A stretch of DNA of 64,000 bases from PALSA-1006 sp964532405 (GTDB lineage: Bacteria > Pseudomonadota > Gammaproteobacteria > Burkholderiales > Gallionellaceae). Position 1 is the first letter of the stretch, and each line of letters begins with the position of its first letter. The stretch covers positions 37,843 to 101,842 of the forward strand of contig CAZHIC010000004.1 of NCBI GenBank assembly GCA_964532405.1, read 5' to 3'. The notes under the pieces were generated by a model. It searched no databases, was not told the origin of the DNA, and saw only the letters and a program-made list of their open reading frames with translations. The position numbers and the translations under genes are program-made. Shown piece by piece: positions 31,651-40,527 of this stretch.

Positions 31651-34437
31651 ATGACAAGCCCAGACAACAGCCAGAGGGCTGACGCAGTAAGCCATTCAGC
31701 AGAGAAATTTCCTCTGCTGCGCCGGTTTTCAATTGTCAGTCTTGCGGCCATGCTGGTCACCGCCGCTCTTCTGGCATTCCTGTATCGCAGTGATCAGCAA
31801 ACCGCGTCCGAGCACTATTTCGCAGAAAAAAACGGGAGGATTCTGTCCCATCTCGCTGGCATGCTGAACGAACCGATCAACGCCCTGCTGGCCAACAGCA
31901 CAGGGGTTAATAGTAACCAGGCGATGCAGCCGAATCCAGACCCGTTGTTTGCTTCCCTGCTGACGTACATTTACGAATATAACATCCTCAAGCTGAAAAT
32001 ATACAACCCGGCAGGGATCACCATCTACTCATCCGCCAAGAGCGAAATCGGCAAAGGCAGCCGGCGTCCAGATTTACTGGCAAGAGCACTGCGCGGCGAA
32101 ACGGTGCACGACATGGAGCATCGCGACACGTTTTTGGGCATGGCCGGCGAGATGCATGATGTTAATATTTATATGACGTACATGCCGCTGCTCCATGATG
32201 GGAAACAAATTGGAGTCATCGAAAGCTATGATGATGTCTCCCGCCTTGTTAACCACCTTAATGCCAGAGCTATCCAGATTGGCCTATTGGCGTTGGGCAT
32301 TTTTGGCGCGCTGTATGCCTCGTTGTTTCTCACCATATTCAGAGCTGACCGCGCTGTTGATCGCTGGCAGAAAGCCGTTGCCGAAAGCGAGGAGCGCTGC
32401 AAATTCGCACTGGAGGGGGCAAGAGACGGGGTGTGGGATTGGAACCCCCAAACCGATGAAGCCCTATTTTCCAAGCGCTGGGAAGAAATGCTCGGCTACG
32501 CCGAGCATAAATTTCCGGGTACCGGAGCCGCGTGGGTAGAACACCTGCATCCCGATGACAAGGATCGCGTGTTATCTGCCATCCGCCAATACTTTGCGGA
32601 TGAACAACCGTTCTATACCACCGAATTCCGCATGCGCTGCAAAGACGGCTCCTGGAAATGGATTTTGAGCAGAGGGATGCTGATCCGTCGTGATGCGGAT
32701 GGGAATCCACTGCGGATGATCGGCACAAACACCGATATCACCGAGCGCAAACAAAGCGAGGAGGCTTTGCGCATTGCGGCAACCACTTTCGAGACGCATG
32801 AAGCCATCCTGATCGCCGATGTCCATGCCAACATTATCCGGGTCAACCGGGCGTTCTCGGAGATCACCGGCTACAGCGCCGAAGAGGTGCTGGGCAAAAA
32901 CCCGCGCATCATGAGTTCGGGCCGGCACGACCGGTCTTTTTACATCGAGATGTGGCAACGCTTGCTGCACACCGGAAATTGGGCCGGCGAAGTTTTCGAC
33001 CGGCGCAAAAACGGCGAGATTTATCCGAAATGGATGACGATTACTGCGGTCAAAAATGATCAACAGGAAACCACCCATTACGTGGCCATATTCAGCGACA
33101 TTACCGCGCGCAAACGCATCGAGGAGGAAATCCACAATCTGGCGTTTTACGATGCGCTGACCAAACTACCCAACCGCCGTCTGTTCTTTGACCGCTTCCG
33201 CACAGCTCTGGTCGCCTCCGCGCGCCGCGACGATTACGGCGCCGTGCTGTTCGTCGATCTGGATCGTTTCAAGGCGCTGAACGACACGCTCGGGCACGAA
33301 TATGGTGATTTGATGCTGGTAGAAGTGGGCGCACGGATCAAGTCCTGTGTGCGTGAAATGGATACGGTGGCCAGATTCGGCGGAGACGAATTTGTTGTGC
33401 TGATCGAGGCCTTCGGCAATCAGCGGGACGATGTTACACGCAAGGTCGCGCTGGTTGCCGAGAAAATTCGTGAAGCGCTGGCCCGCCCATACAACCTCAA
33501 GGGGCATGAGTATCACAGCTCGCCCAGCATCGGCATCAGCCTGTATCACGACAATGACGACTCATTGGAATCGCTGATCGAACACGCCGACATGGCGATG
33601 TATCAGGCCAAAAACTGCGGGCGCAATACAGTGCGCTTCTTTGATCCCATCATGCAGCAAAACGCGACAACGCACGATGCGCTGGACAACGATTTGCACT
33701 ACGCCATCGAGCTGCAACAACTGCATCTGCATTACCAGATACAGGTGGACAACCACCACCACCCGCTGGGGGCGGAAGCATTCCTGCGCTGGGAGCACCC
33801 GGAACGCGGCGTGGTCATGCCCGGCCATTTCATCCCGATTGCCGAAGAGAGCACACTGATTATCGACATCAGCCGCTGGGTTCTGCAATCGGCCTGCCGG
33901 CAACTCGCCGGGTGGGGGCGGCACGACAAAACGCGCAATTTGACGTTGACCATAAACATCAGTGCCAGGCATTTCGGCCTGCCCGATTTTGTGGACGAGG
34001 TTGCCGACATGCTGAAAGCGCATCAGGCTGACCCCACGCGCCTGAAAATGGAGCTGTCAGAAAAACTGGTGCTGGCAGAAGCCAATAGCACGATGGACAA
34101 AATCCATGCCTTGAGAAATCTGGGCGTCAGGCTGACCATGGATAATTTCAACACGGTGTACTCGTCGCTATCTTTCATCAAGGAACTGTCTTCCGACCAG
34201 CTCAAGATACATCAAGAATTTGTGCAGGGCATCACCAAGGAAGGCAATGATGCGCAACTGGTGCAGACCATCATCGATCTGGCAAAATCATTGGATTTGG
34301 ATGTCTTTGCCGAAGGGGTGGAGACGGAAGAACAGCGGGCTTTCCTTAAAAAATACGGCTGCAATGCCTATCAGGGCTACCTGTTCGGCAAGCCGATGTC
34401 TGTTGAGGAATTCGAGAAAGCCATTAAACGGCTGTAG
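31651..34437 (+). CDS. Membrane PAS-PAS-GGDEF-EAL signalling protein
   Basis: A 928-residue sensor for c-di-GMP signalling. One membrane segment (about 29-49) and another (about 209-229) flank a periplasmic sensor region. Two PAS domains follow (about 245-365 and 370-490), then GGDEF (RFGGDEF near 577) with an RxxD inhibitory site (REMD) five residues before it, then an EAL-type domain (about 680-928). The GGDEF motif is intact, so diguanylate cyclase activity is expected. The EAL domain is degenerate: EAF for EAL, DNFNTVYSSL for DDFGTGYSSL and LKIHQEFV for LKIDRSFV, so it is probably inactive as a phosphodiesterase. GAGGTGGTGAC gives a ribosome-binding site. Confidence 0.92.
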   Translation: MTSPDNSQRADAVSHSAEKFPLLRRFSIVSLAAMLVTAALLAFLYRSDQQTASEHYFAEKNGRILSHLAGMLNEPINALLANSTGVNSNQAMQPNPDPLFASLLTYIYEYNILKLKIYNPAGITIYSSAKSEIGKGSRRPDLLARALRGETVHDMEHRDTFLGMAGEMHDVNIYMTYMPLLHDGKQIGVIESYDDVSRLVNHLNARAIQIGLLALGIFGALYASLFLTIFRADRAVDRWQKAVAESEERCKFALEGARDGVWDWNPQTDEALFSKRWEEMLGYAEHKFPGTGAAWVEHLHPDDKDRVLSAIRQYFADEQPFYTTEFRMRCKDGSWKWILSRGMLIRRDADGNPLRMIGTNTDITERKQSEEALRIAATTFETHEAILIADVHANIIRVNRAFSEITGYSAEEVLGKNPRIMSSGRHDRSFYIEMWQRLLHTGNWAGEVFDRRKNGEIYPKWMTITAVKNDQQETTHYVAIFSDITARKRIEEEIHNLAFYDALTKLPNRRLFFDRFRTALVASARRDDYGAVLFVDLDRFKALNDTLGHEYGDLMLVEVGARIKSCVREMDTVARFGGDEFVVLIEAFGNQRDDVTRKVALVAEKIREALARPYNLKGHEYHSSPSIGISLYHDNDDSLESLIEHADMAMYQAKNCGRNTVRFFDPIMQQNATTHDALDNDLHYAIELQQLHLHYQIQVDNHHHPLGAEAFLRWEHPERGVVMPGHFIPIAEESTLIIDISRWVLQSACRQLAGWGRHDKTRNLTLTINISARHFGLPDFVDEVADMLKAHQADPTRLKMELSEKLVLAEANSTMDKIHALRNLGVRLTMDNFNTVYSSLSFIKELSSDQLKIHQEFVQGITKEGNDAQLVQTIIDLAKSLDLDVFAEGVETEEQRAFLKKYGCNAYQGYLFGKPMSVEEFEKAIKRL

Positions 34438-34493
34438 TTTTGTCAAAGCGTTTAATGGAGTTCATGAACGGATGCAATAAAGGAGTTTTTCCG

Positions 34494-34700
34494 GTGAGTG
34501 ACATTGACGACATTTCGCAATCTCCCTGCATACGAAATTGTTGCCTGAACACCGACAATATTTGCCTCGGCTGCTTCCGATCCCTGGAAGAGATTCTTCA
34601 ATGGGGAGCAGCCGATAATAATGCCCGTATGCTTATTCTTCAACATGCCCGGCAACGGCGAGAAATGCGGCATCCGGGCAACGCGAGCGTCTGCTTTTGA
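34494..34700 (+). CDS. DUF1289 small Cys-rich protein
   Basis: A 68-residue protein from the GTG at 34494, chosen because AAAGGAG lies 8 bases before it. The family signature is SPCIRNCCLNTDNICLGCFRSLEEILQW, with four or more cysteines likely to bind metal. Earlier in-frame starts (34440 TTG, 34455 ATG) lack such a site. Function unknown. It lies between two c-di-GMP genes. Confidence 0.85.
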   Translation: MSDIDDISQSPCIRNCCLNTDNICLGCFRSLEEILQWGAADNNARMLILQHARQRREMRHPGNASVCF

Positions 34701-34808
34701 ACAAGCCGGGGGTTTACCTCGCTGACATATCAACTGCCCGCTGTCGAAAAGATTATCCTCAGATAAGTGTGTAAAATTACGCAACCAGCAACTCCCACTT
34801 GGTTCGTT

Positions 34809-35669
34809 ATGATAGAAAAAACTTCAAGCATCCAAAGAATACTCGTCATAGGTGCGGGGCGTGGCGGTACGGCAATGCTCGATCTTTTTCTCGATGACCC
34901 CCAGATTAGTATCGTCGGCATAATTGATGTAGACCCGCAGGCTCCCGCACTGGCAATTGCGGCGAAAAACGGCATCCCGAGTTTTACCAATCTAGATGAA
35001 GCCATAGCGGCATGCCGTCCCTGTCTCGCTTTCAACCTATCCGCCGATGAAAGCGTCACTGCTTATGCCGAGGCTCAACTGGGCAACGTGAATATCATAG
35101 GGGGGTTTCAAGCACGCTTTATTTGGAAGTTGATCACACGCCTCAAGCACACAAATGAACAGTTTCTGCATCTTGCTCATCATGACGCACTTACGGAGCT
35201 TCCTAACCGTATCCTGTTTTATGATCGCCTTAACTTGGCAATAGCAAAGGCTCGTCGAGACAAAGAGTTGGTCGCCATCCTGTATATGGATCTTGACGGT
35301 TTTAAACTGATCAACGATACGCTCGGACACGATGCCGGTGATGCGCTTCTACGGGAGACGGCTAAACGAATCATTGCATGCATTCGTGAGTCAGATACAG
35401 TGGCGCGCATGGGAGGCGATGAATTTACGGTCATCCTCTGTAATGGCCGAACACCGGAAGACATAAAACGCGTTGCGCGTAAAATTATCGCTGCAATCGC
35501 CAGTCCCTTTATGTTAAATGGGAAAAATTGCTCGGTCAGCGTCAGCATTGGCATCTCCTTCTATCCCGACAACGGAGAAACCCCGGATCAGTTGGTAAAA
35601 ATTGCCGATGCCTCAATGTATTTGGCTAAACATGGCGGAAAGAATTGCTACCGAATGGCTGGCACATGA
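34809..35669 (+). CDS. Rossmann-fold-linked GGDEF diguanylate cyclase
   Basis: A 286-residue protein. Residues 5-95 form a nucleotide-binding Rossmann domain (RILVIGAGRGGTAMLDLFLD with GxGxxG, then IVGIIDVDPQAPA), like the NAD-binding domain of dehydrogenases. Residues 115-286 form a GGDEF domain (ARMGGDEFTVI near 198-208) with an RxxD inhibitory site (RESD). No membrane segment, so the cyclase is cytosolic. The layout suggests that NAD(H) or a related ligand controls c-di-GMP synthesis; that link is inference. The 232 bases after it (35670-35901) show no convincing gene. Confidence 0.88.
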   Translation: MIEKTSSIQRILVIGAGRGGTAMLDLFLDDPQISIVGIIDVDPQAPALAIAAKNGIPSFTNLDEAIAACRPCLAFNLSADESVTAYAEAQLGNVNIIGGFQARFIWKLITRLKHTNEQFLHLAHHDALTELPNRILFYDRLNLAIAKARRDKELVAILYMDLDGFKLINDTLGHDAGDALLRETAKRIIACIRESDTVARMGGDEFTVILCNGRTPEDIKRVARKIIAAIASPFMLNGKNCSVSVSIGISFYPDNGETPDQLVKIADASMYLAKHGGKNCYRMAGT

Positions 35670-35901
35670 CCATCCATTGTTAAAGAGTCGAAAGTTGCCT
35701 TCATCCACTGAGCTGCCATAGCATCACAATGATCACGTAGCCCAGAACCTGACGCACGCGTCCTTTTTCTTCTAGTCGCAAGCAGTGCTTGCCAATTCCA
35801 CCAGTGGCCGAGTGCTGCAACAATGAATTCAGCATGGCGTAACGTTAGACATTCCCACGCTAAGCCTTTAGACTTGCGAACTTTTTTCACAGGCAAGCAC
35901 C

Positions 35902-37542
35902 ATGTCCGCTGACATCGAACAGACTTCGCAAGAGCCCGCAGCCGTTCCGCGCGATTTGATTGCGCGCGAAGTGGCGCGTCGCCGCACTTTCGGCATCATT
36001 TCCCACCCGGACGCGGGCAAGACTACGCTCACCGAAAAACTGTTGTTGTTCTCCGGCGCAATCCAGATGGCGGGAACGGTAAAGGGGCGCAAGAGCGGAC
36101 GCCACGCCACCTCCGACTTCCTCGAAATCGAAAAGCAGCGCGGCATCTCGGTCGCCAGCTCGGTGATGCAGTTCGAGTACCGCGACCATGTGGTGAACCT
36201 GCTCGATACGCCGGGCCACCAGGATTTTTCCGAAGATACTTATCGCGTGCTCACCGCCGTGGATTCGGCGCTGATGGTGATCGACGCGGCCAAGGGCGTG
36301 GAAACGCAGACCATCAAACTGCTCAATGTGTGCCGCATGCGCAACACGCCCATCATTACCTTCATCAACAAAATGGACCGCGAAGTGCGCGATCCGCTGG
36401 AGTTGCTGGACGAGGTGGAGTCGGTGCTCAGCATCCAGTGCGCACCGGTGACCTGGCCTATCGGCATGGGCAAAACTTTTCGCGGCGTGTATCACTTGCT
36501 GCGCAACGAGATCATGTTGTTTGAGGCGGGGGAGGAGCGCGACACGCAGGAGTTCGAGATCATCAAAGGCATCAACAACCCGCGCCTAGCGGAGATGTTC
36601 CCGCTGGAGATCGAACAACTGAAGATGGAGGTCGAGCTGGTGAAGGGAGCGTCTCATTCCTTCGATCTGCAACGTTTTCTCGATGGTAAACAGACGCCGG
36701 TGTTCTTCGGTTCGGCCATCAACAACTTCGGCGTGCGCGAGATTTTAAATGCCCTGTTGGACTGGGCACCCGCGCCTATCGAGCGCGATGCCACGGCGCG
36801 CAGCGTGAATCCCAACGAGCAAGCGTTCTCCGGCTTTGTGTTCAAGATACAGGCCAACATGGATTCCAACCACCGCGACCGCATCGCCTTTCTGCGCGTG
36901 TGTTCCGGCCATTTTGAACGCGGCATGAAGATCAAACATCTGCGCATCAACCGCGAGATTCGCGTGTCCAACGTGGTCACCTTTATGGCCTCATCGCGCG
37001 AGCAAGTGGAAGAGGCGTATGCGGGCGACATCATCGGCCTGCCCAACCACGGCAACATGCAGATCGGCGACAGCTTCTCCGAAGGCGAAGTGTTGCAGTT
37101 CACCGGCATCCCGTATTTCGCGCCTGATTTTTTTCGCTCGGTGCGCATCCGCAACCCGATCAAGGTGAAGCAGTTGCACAAGGGCTTGCAGCAGCTCGGC
37201 GAAGAAGGCGCGGTGCAGGTGTTCAAGCCGGTGGACGGCGGCGACCTGATCCTCGGCGCGGTCGGCATGTTGCAGTTCGACGTGGTGGCGAGCCGCTTGC
37301 AAGGCGAGTACGGCGTGGATGCGATGTTTGAAGGCACCAGCACCACCAGCGCGCGCTGGGTGACTTGCGACAACAAAAAAATACTCGCCGACTTCGAGAA
37401 GGCGCTATCGCACAACCTCGCCATCGACGCGGCGGGCAACTTGGCTTACCTCGCACCGAACAACGTCAATCTCAAACTTACACAGGAACGCTGGCCGAAG
37501 GTGGTCTTTCACACCACGCGCGAACACGCGGTAAAACTCTGA
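35902..37542 (+). CDS. prfC: Peptide chain release factor 3
   Basis: RF3 is a GTPase that recycles RF1 and RF2 after termination. The 546-residue protein has G1 ISHPDAGKTTLTEKLLLF near residue 33, G3 LLDTPGHQDFSEDT and G4 FINKMDRE, followed by domains II and III. Its last base is the first base of the next start codon (TGATG), coupling it to the S4 protein gene. An AGGCAAGCACC sequence precedes the ATG. Confidence 0.96.
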   Translation: MSADIEQTSQEPAAVPRDLIAREVARRRTFGIISHPDAGKTTLTEKLLLFSGAIQMAGTVKGRKSGRHATSDFLEIEKQRGISVASSVMQFEYRDHVVNLLDTPGHQDFSEDTYRVLTAVDSALMVIDAAKGVETQTIKLLNVCRMRNTPIITFINKMDREVRDPLELLDEVESVLSIQCAPVTWPIGMGKTFRGVYHLLRNEIMLFEAGEERDTQEFEIIKGINNPRLAEMFPLEIEQLKMEVELVKGASHSFDLQRFLDGKQTPVFFGSAINNFGVREILNALLDWAPAPIERDATARSVNPNEQAFSGFVFKIQANMDSNHRDRIAFLRVCSGHFERGMKIKHLRINREIRVSNVVTFMASSREQVEEAYAGDIIGLPNHGNMQIGDSFSEGEVLQFTGIPYFAPDFFRSVRIRNPIKVKQLHKGLQQLGEEGAVQVFKPVDGGDLILGAVGMLQFDVVASRLQGEYGVDAMFEGTSTTSARWVTCDNKKILADFEKALSHNLAIDAAGNLAYLAPNNVNLKLTQERWPKVVFHTTREHAVKL

Positions 37543-37781
37543 TGCAACAGCTCGAATTCCAACTTCGCGGCGAGTTCGTCGAGCTATGCAACCTGCTCAA
37601 GCTGAGTGGCGTGTGTGACAGCGGCGGCGCGGGTAAGGCACTGGTGGCGGATGGCGCGGTGTCCGTCGATGGCAAAATAGAATTGCGCAAGACCGCCAAG
37701 ATACGCGCCGGGCAGGTGGTGAGTCTAGGCGATATGCGGATTCGGATATTATCCCCTCGCCCGCTTGCGGGAGAGGGCTAG
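37542..37781 (+). CDS. S4-domain RNA-binding protein (YbcJ-like)
   Basis: A 79-residue S4 domain protein: EFVELCNLLKLSGVCDSGGAGKALVADGAVSVDG (about 11-44) is the RNA-binding core. The last eight residues (SPRPLAGEG) come from a CTCGCCCGCTTGCGGGAGAGG repeat. Function of the family is unproven, but location after prfC and before arfB suggests work at the ribosome. The start overlaps the prfC stop by one base. Confidence 0.88.
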   Translation: MQQLEFQLRGEFVELCNLLKLSGVCDSGGAGKALVADGAVSVDGKIELRKTAKIRAGQVVSLGDMRIRILSPRPLAGEG

Positions 37782-37790
37782 GGAGAGGGC
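37752..37790. repeat. CTCGCCCGCTTGCGGGAG repeat at the S4-arfB junction
   Basis: CCCTCGCCCGCTTGCGGGAGAGGG is a stem-loop followed by a second GGGAGAGGG. It provides the C-terminal codons of the S4 gene and the ribosome-binding site of arfB. Related sequences occur in rsfS (28735-28785), in aceF and in res. Confidence 0.75.
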
Positions 37791-37791
37791 A

Positions 37792-38205
37792 GTGCTGTAC
37801 ATCGCCCACAATGTCACCATCCCCGAACGCGAAATCGAGATGACAGCCGTGCGCGCGCAGGGTGCGGGCGGGCAGAATGTGAACAAGGTGTCGAGCGCGG
37901 TGCATCTGCGTTTCGACATCAACGCTTCCTCGCTGCCACCGGAATTTAAACAACGCCTGCTGCAACTCAACGATCAGCGCATCACCAAAGACGGCGTGAT
38001 CGTCATCAAGGCGCAAGAGTTTCGCAGCCAGGACAAGAATCGCGGCGAGGCATTGCGCCGATTGAAAGAGTTGGTGCAGAGCATCGCGGTGTTGCCCGCA
38101 GTTCGACGCGCCACCAAGCCGACGCGTAGTTCGGAGAAAAAACGGGTGGAGAGCAAGGTCAAGCGCGGTGCAACAAAATCTTTGCGCGGGCGGGTAGTTG
38201 AGTAG
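37792..38205 (+). CDS. arfB: Alternative ribosome-rescue factor ArfB
   Basis: ArfB (YaeJ) releases peptides from ribosomes stalled without a stop codon. The GGQ motif RAQGAGGQNVNK lies near residue 20-31, and the basic C-terminal tail (RSSEKKRVESKVKRGATKSLRGRV) is the part that senses the empty mRNA channel. I chose GTG at 37792 as it gives the family's N-terminus; its ribosome-binding site GGGAGAGGG belongs to the repeat that ends the S4 gene (37752-37790). Confidence 0.94.
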   Translation: MLYIAHNVTIPEREIEMTAVRAQGAGGQNVNKVSSAVHLRFDINASSLPPEFKQRLLQLNDQRITKDGVIVIKAQEFRSQDKNRGEALRRLKELVQSIAVLPAVRRATKPTRSSEKKRVESKVKRGATKSLRGRVVE

Positions 38206-38241
38206 AAGCGTGCCCTGCACGCGAAACAATTTAGGAGTTTC

Positions 38242-38796
38242 ATGGCAATCAAAGCAACCATTTTCAAAGCCAATCTGCAAATCGCGGATATGGAACGGCA
38301 CTACTACCAGGATCACACGCTCACACTGGCACGGCATCCCTCGGAAACCGACGAGCGCATGATGGTGCGCTTGCTGGCATTTGCCTTGCACGCGCACGAG
38401 TACTTGGAGTTCGGCCAAGGCATGACGGACGACGACGAAGCGGACTTGTGGCAGAAGGATTTAACCGGGGCGATCAAGTTGTGGATCGACGTCGGCATTC
38501 CCGATGAGAAGCTGGTCCGCAAAGCCTGTGGTCGCTCCGATCAAGTGGTGGTGTATTGCTACGGCGGGCGCGTGGCCGACATGTGGTTTGCGAAAGACAG
38601 CGCACAGTTCGAGCGCCAAAAAAATCTCACTATCATCAATCTCCCCGTGGAAAGCACGCGCGCGCTGGCGAAACTGGCACAACGCTCGATGAACCTGCAA
38701 TGCACCATTCAGGACGGACAGGTGTGGCTGGGCGATGGGGATGCCAGCGTGCAGGTGGAACGGGCGGTATTGAAGGCGGCGGGAAGCGGTAGGTAG
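38242..38796 (+). CDS. yaeQ: YaeQ family protein
   Basis: A 184-residue YaeQ protein, full length. Typical sequences are MAIKATIFKANLQIADMERHYYQDHTLTLARHPSE and LTGAIKLWIDVGIPDEKLVRKACGRSD. The fold is PD-(D/E)XK nuclease-like; the E. coli homologue has been linked to suppression of a transcription-elongation defect, but the reaction is not known. It ends the prfC-to-yaeQ run. Confidence 0.92.
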   Translation: MAIKATIFKANLQIADMERHYYQDHTLTLARHPSETDERMMVRLLAFALHAHEYLEFGQGMTDDDEADLWQKDLTGAIKLWIDVGIPDEKLVRKACGRSDQVVVYCYGGRVADMWFAKDSAQFERQKNLTIINLPVESTRALAKLAQRSMNLQCTIQDGQVWLGDGDASVQVERAVLKAAGSGR

Positions 38797-38810
38797 GTTG
38801 TGGTTTTGCA

Positions 38811-38906
38811 GGTCGGGTTCACCCAAAGGGTGCAAGAACCCCTGCGGGGCAACCCGACCGGATTCGTGGTTTTAACCCAGATCCATTGGCATGTGGGCTC
38901 TGGGTT
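38811..38906. other. Two hairpins after yaeQ
   Basis: GGTCGGGTT (38811-38819) pairs with AACCCGACC (38851-38859), and AACCCAG (38874-38880) pairs with CTGGGTT (38900-38906). They fill the 179-base gap between convergent yaeQ and alkD and may act as bidirectional transcription stops, though only short T-runs follow. Confidence 0.5.
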
Positions 38907-38975
38907 CTAATGGACAATCTGGGATAATGGAAGTTGGGTTCGGGGATTATACCCACTGAACGGTGTTGCCCAATG

Positions 38976-39683
38976 TCAAACCATACCGTTCAAATACTGC
39001 CTGCGTCGTGTTTCCGGGAAACGTTCGATGGCATAGCGCAACATGGTGCGCGGCATGATGAGGTAATGGCGATGCAAGAACCCTTCTTCCGCCGTCAGAT
39101 CGCGCTTGCCCACTTCGCGTAGCATCCAGCCGACCGCTTTGTGGATGAGGTCGTGCGGGTCGCCCAGCAAGTGTTCGGCCAGACACAGGGTATCGGTGAA
39201 CTCGTTGCGGCGGATGAAATGAAAAGTGGCGATGATAGCAATGCGCCGCTCCCACAAAGATTCCGAGGCCACGAGCTCGTAGAGAACTTGCCGGGGTTTA
39301 TCGGCGAGAAAATCGCCGACAATATGCGGCGCACTCACATCGACCAAATCCCAGTTGTTGATATAGGCTGTGTGAGCAAGATACAAATCGTACGCCTGCC
39401 GTTTATCGGCATCGTCAGCGTAGCAGTAGAAATCCATTAACAGCAGCAAAGCGAAAAGTCGCTCTTCGTGGAATTTCGACTTCAGCAAAGCGGCGATGGT
39501 CTCGGGTGGCGTGTTGCGGAATGTTTTTACCAGGGCGCGCAGTGCTGGCACTTTGATACCGAGAAAAAGATCGCCCGCCCCATATTGCCCCGGCGCAGTC
39601 TTGAAAAAACGCCGGGATACGAGTGCGATCGCAGGATCGGCGATGTTGCGCAAGTGTGTCTGGATGGCATGCAGCGTGGTCAT
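38976..39683 (-). CDS. DNA alkylation repair protein, AlkD family
   Basis: A 235-residue HEAT-repeat DNA glycosylase of the AlkD group. The conserved stretch RRFFKTAPGQYGAGDLFLGIKVPALRALVK begins near residue 25, and WDLVDVSAPHIVGDFL (about 134) carries the catalytic-type Asp and Trp. These enzymes remove bulky or positively charged alkylated bases. It lies 24 bases after the dioxygenase-like gene on the same strand. Confidence 0.92.
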   Translation of the reverse strand: MTTLHAIQTHLRNIADPAIALVSRRFFKTAPGQYGAGDLFLGIKVPALRALVKTFRNTPPETIAALLKSKFHEERLFALLLLMDFYCYADDADKRQAYDLYLAHTAYINNWDLVDVSAPHIVGDFLADKPRQVLYELVASESLWERRIAIIATFHFIRRNEFTDTLCLAEHLLGDPHDLIHKAVGWMLREVGKRDLTAEEGFLHRHYLIMPRTMLRYAIERFPETRRRQYLNGMV

Positions 39684-39707
39684 TGGGTCACCGTAGGGGC
39701 GTATCCT

Positions 39708-40526
39708 CTACCCGAATTGGTAGGCCGAGACAGTCTTGCCGAGTAATTGTTCGCGGTAGCTGATGTGTCCTGCATCCGTGTTGGCTGCGCCGGCAACCAC
39801 CATGAGCGGAAGCAAGTGTTCGCTGCGCGGATGACATGCACGCGCTCCCGGCGCTTCGTGCCAATGCGTCAACAGGCGTTCGCGCTCGGCAGGTGCTGCG
39901 CTGATCGCATTCCCCAGCCAGGCATCGAACTGTGCCGAAGCCTGATCGGCGTCCGCATCGGGCGAGAAAAAATCGCGCAGGTTGTGGTAGCTCAAACCGC
40001 TGCCGACGATGAGCACGCCTTCTTCGCGCAAGGGAGCCAGTGCATGGCCGATGGCGAGATGCTTTGCGGGATCGAGATCGCTGCATAGCGAAAGTTGCAC
40101 GATGGGTACATCGGCATCAGGGTAGATGAGCTTGAACGGAATGAACACGCCATGATCCAGCCCGCGCTGATACTCCTCACCCGTTGCCATACCCGCTTGT
40201 GCCAGCAAGGCCTGCACACGCTTACAGACTGAGGGCGCGCCGATTGCCGGATAGGTCAGACGATAGGTGTGCTCGGGAAAGCCGTAGTAGTCGTACAAGA
40301 GCGTGTATTTTTCGGGGGCAAGCAGCGTGGGTTCAGCGCATTCCCAATGCGCCGAAATGACCAGCACCGCCTTGGGGCGCGCCCCTACCGACATTGAAAT
40401 GCCGCGCAGAAAAGCCGCCATACCGTCCCACAACGTCGGCGGAAAGCCGGGCATCGGATCCATGAAAAAACATGGGCCGCCGCCATGCGGTATGTAGAGG
40501 CAGGGTAAACGTAGAGAGGAATTTAT
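39708..40526 (-). CDS. LigB-family extradiol dioxygenase, start codon unclear
   Basis: The frame encodes a DODA/LigB-type ring-opening dioxygenase of about 272 residues: LPCLYIPHGGGPCFF at the start (metal-binding His), VLVISAHWECAEPT, LDHGVFIPFKLIYPDADVPIVQLSL and GSGLSYHNLR. All metal ligands are present. However, the frame has no ATG, GTG or TTG between the lipA stop (40528) and the conserved HGGG motif. The first ATG would remove that motif. I set the 5' end at an ATA codon. A rare start codon, a lesion, or initiation within the end of lipA are all possible. Confidence 0.8.
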   Translation of the reverse strand: MNSSLRLPCLYIPHGGGPCFFMDPMPGFPPTLWDGMAAFLRGISMSVGARPKAVLVISAHWECAEPTLLAPEKYTLLYDYYGFPEHTYRLTYPAIGAPSVCKRVQALLAQAGMATGEEYQRGLDHGVFIPFKLIYPDADVPIVQLSLCSDLDPAKHLAIGHALAPLREEGVLIVGSGLSYHNLRDFFSPDADADQASAQFDAWLGNAISAAPAERERLLTHWHEAPGARACHPRSEHLLPLMVVAGAANTDAGHISYREQLLGKTVSAYQFG

Positions 40527-40527
40527 T

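Noticed and set aside
31454..31654. 66-codon frame upstream of the PAS-GGDEF-EAL gene
   Set aside because: No family, poor start region, and it overlaps the ribosome-binding site of the real gene.
35750..35830. tRNA-Leu-like word GGTGGAATTGGC on the minus strand
   Set aside because: No T-loop GGTTCRA or acceptor pairing could be found; probably chance.
35648..35896. 82-codon frame between the Rossmann-GGDEF gene and prfC
   Set aside because: No recognisable family and no good start. It may be a remnant but there is no evidence.
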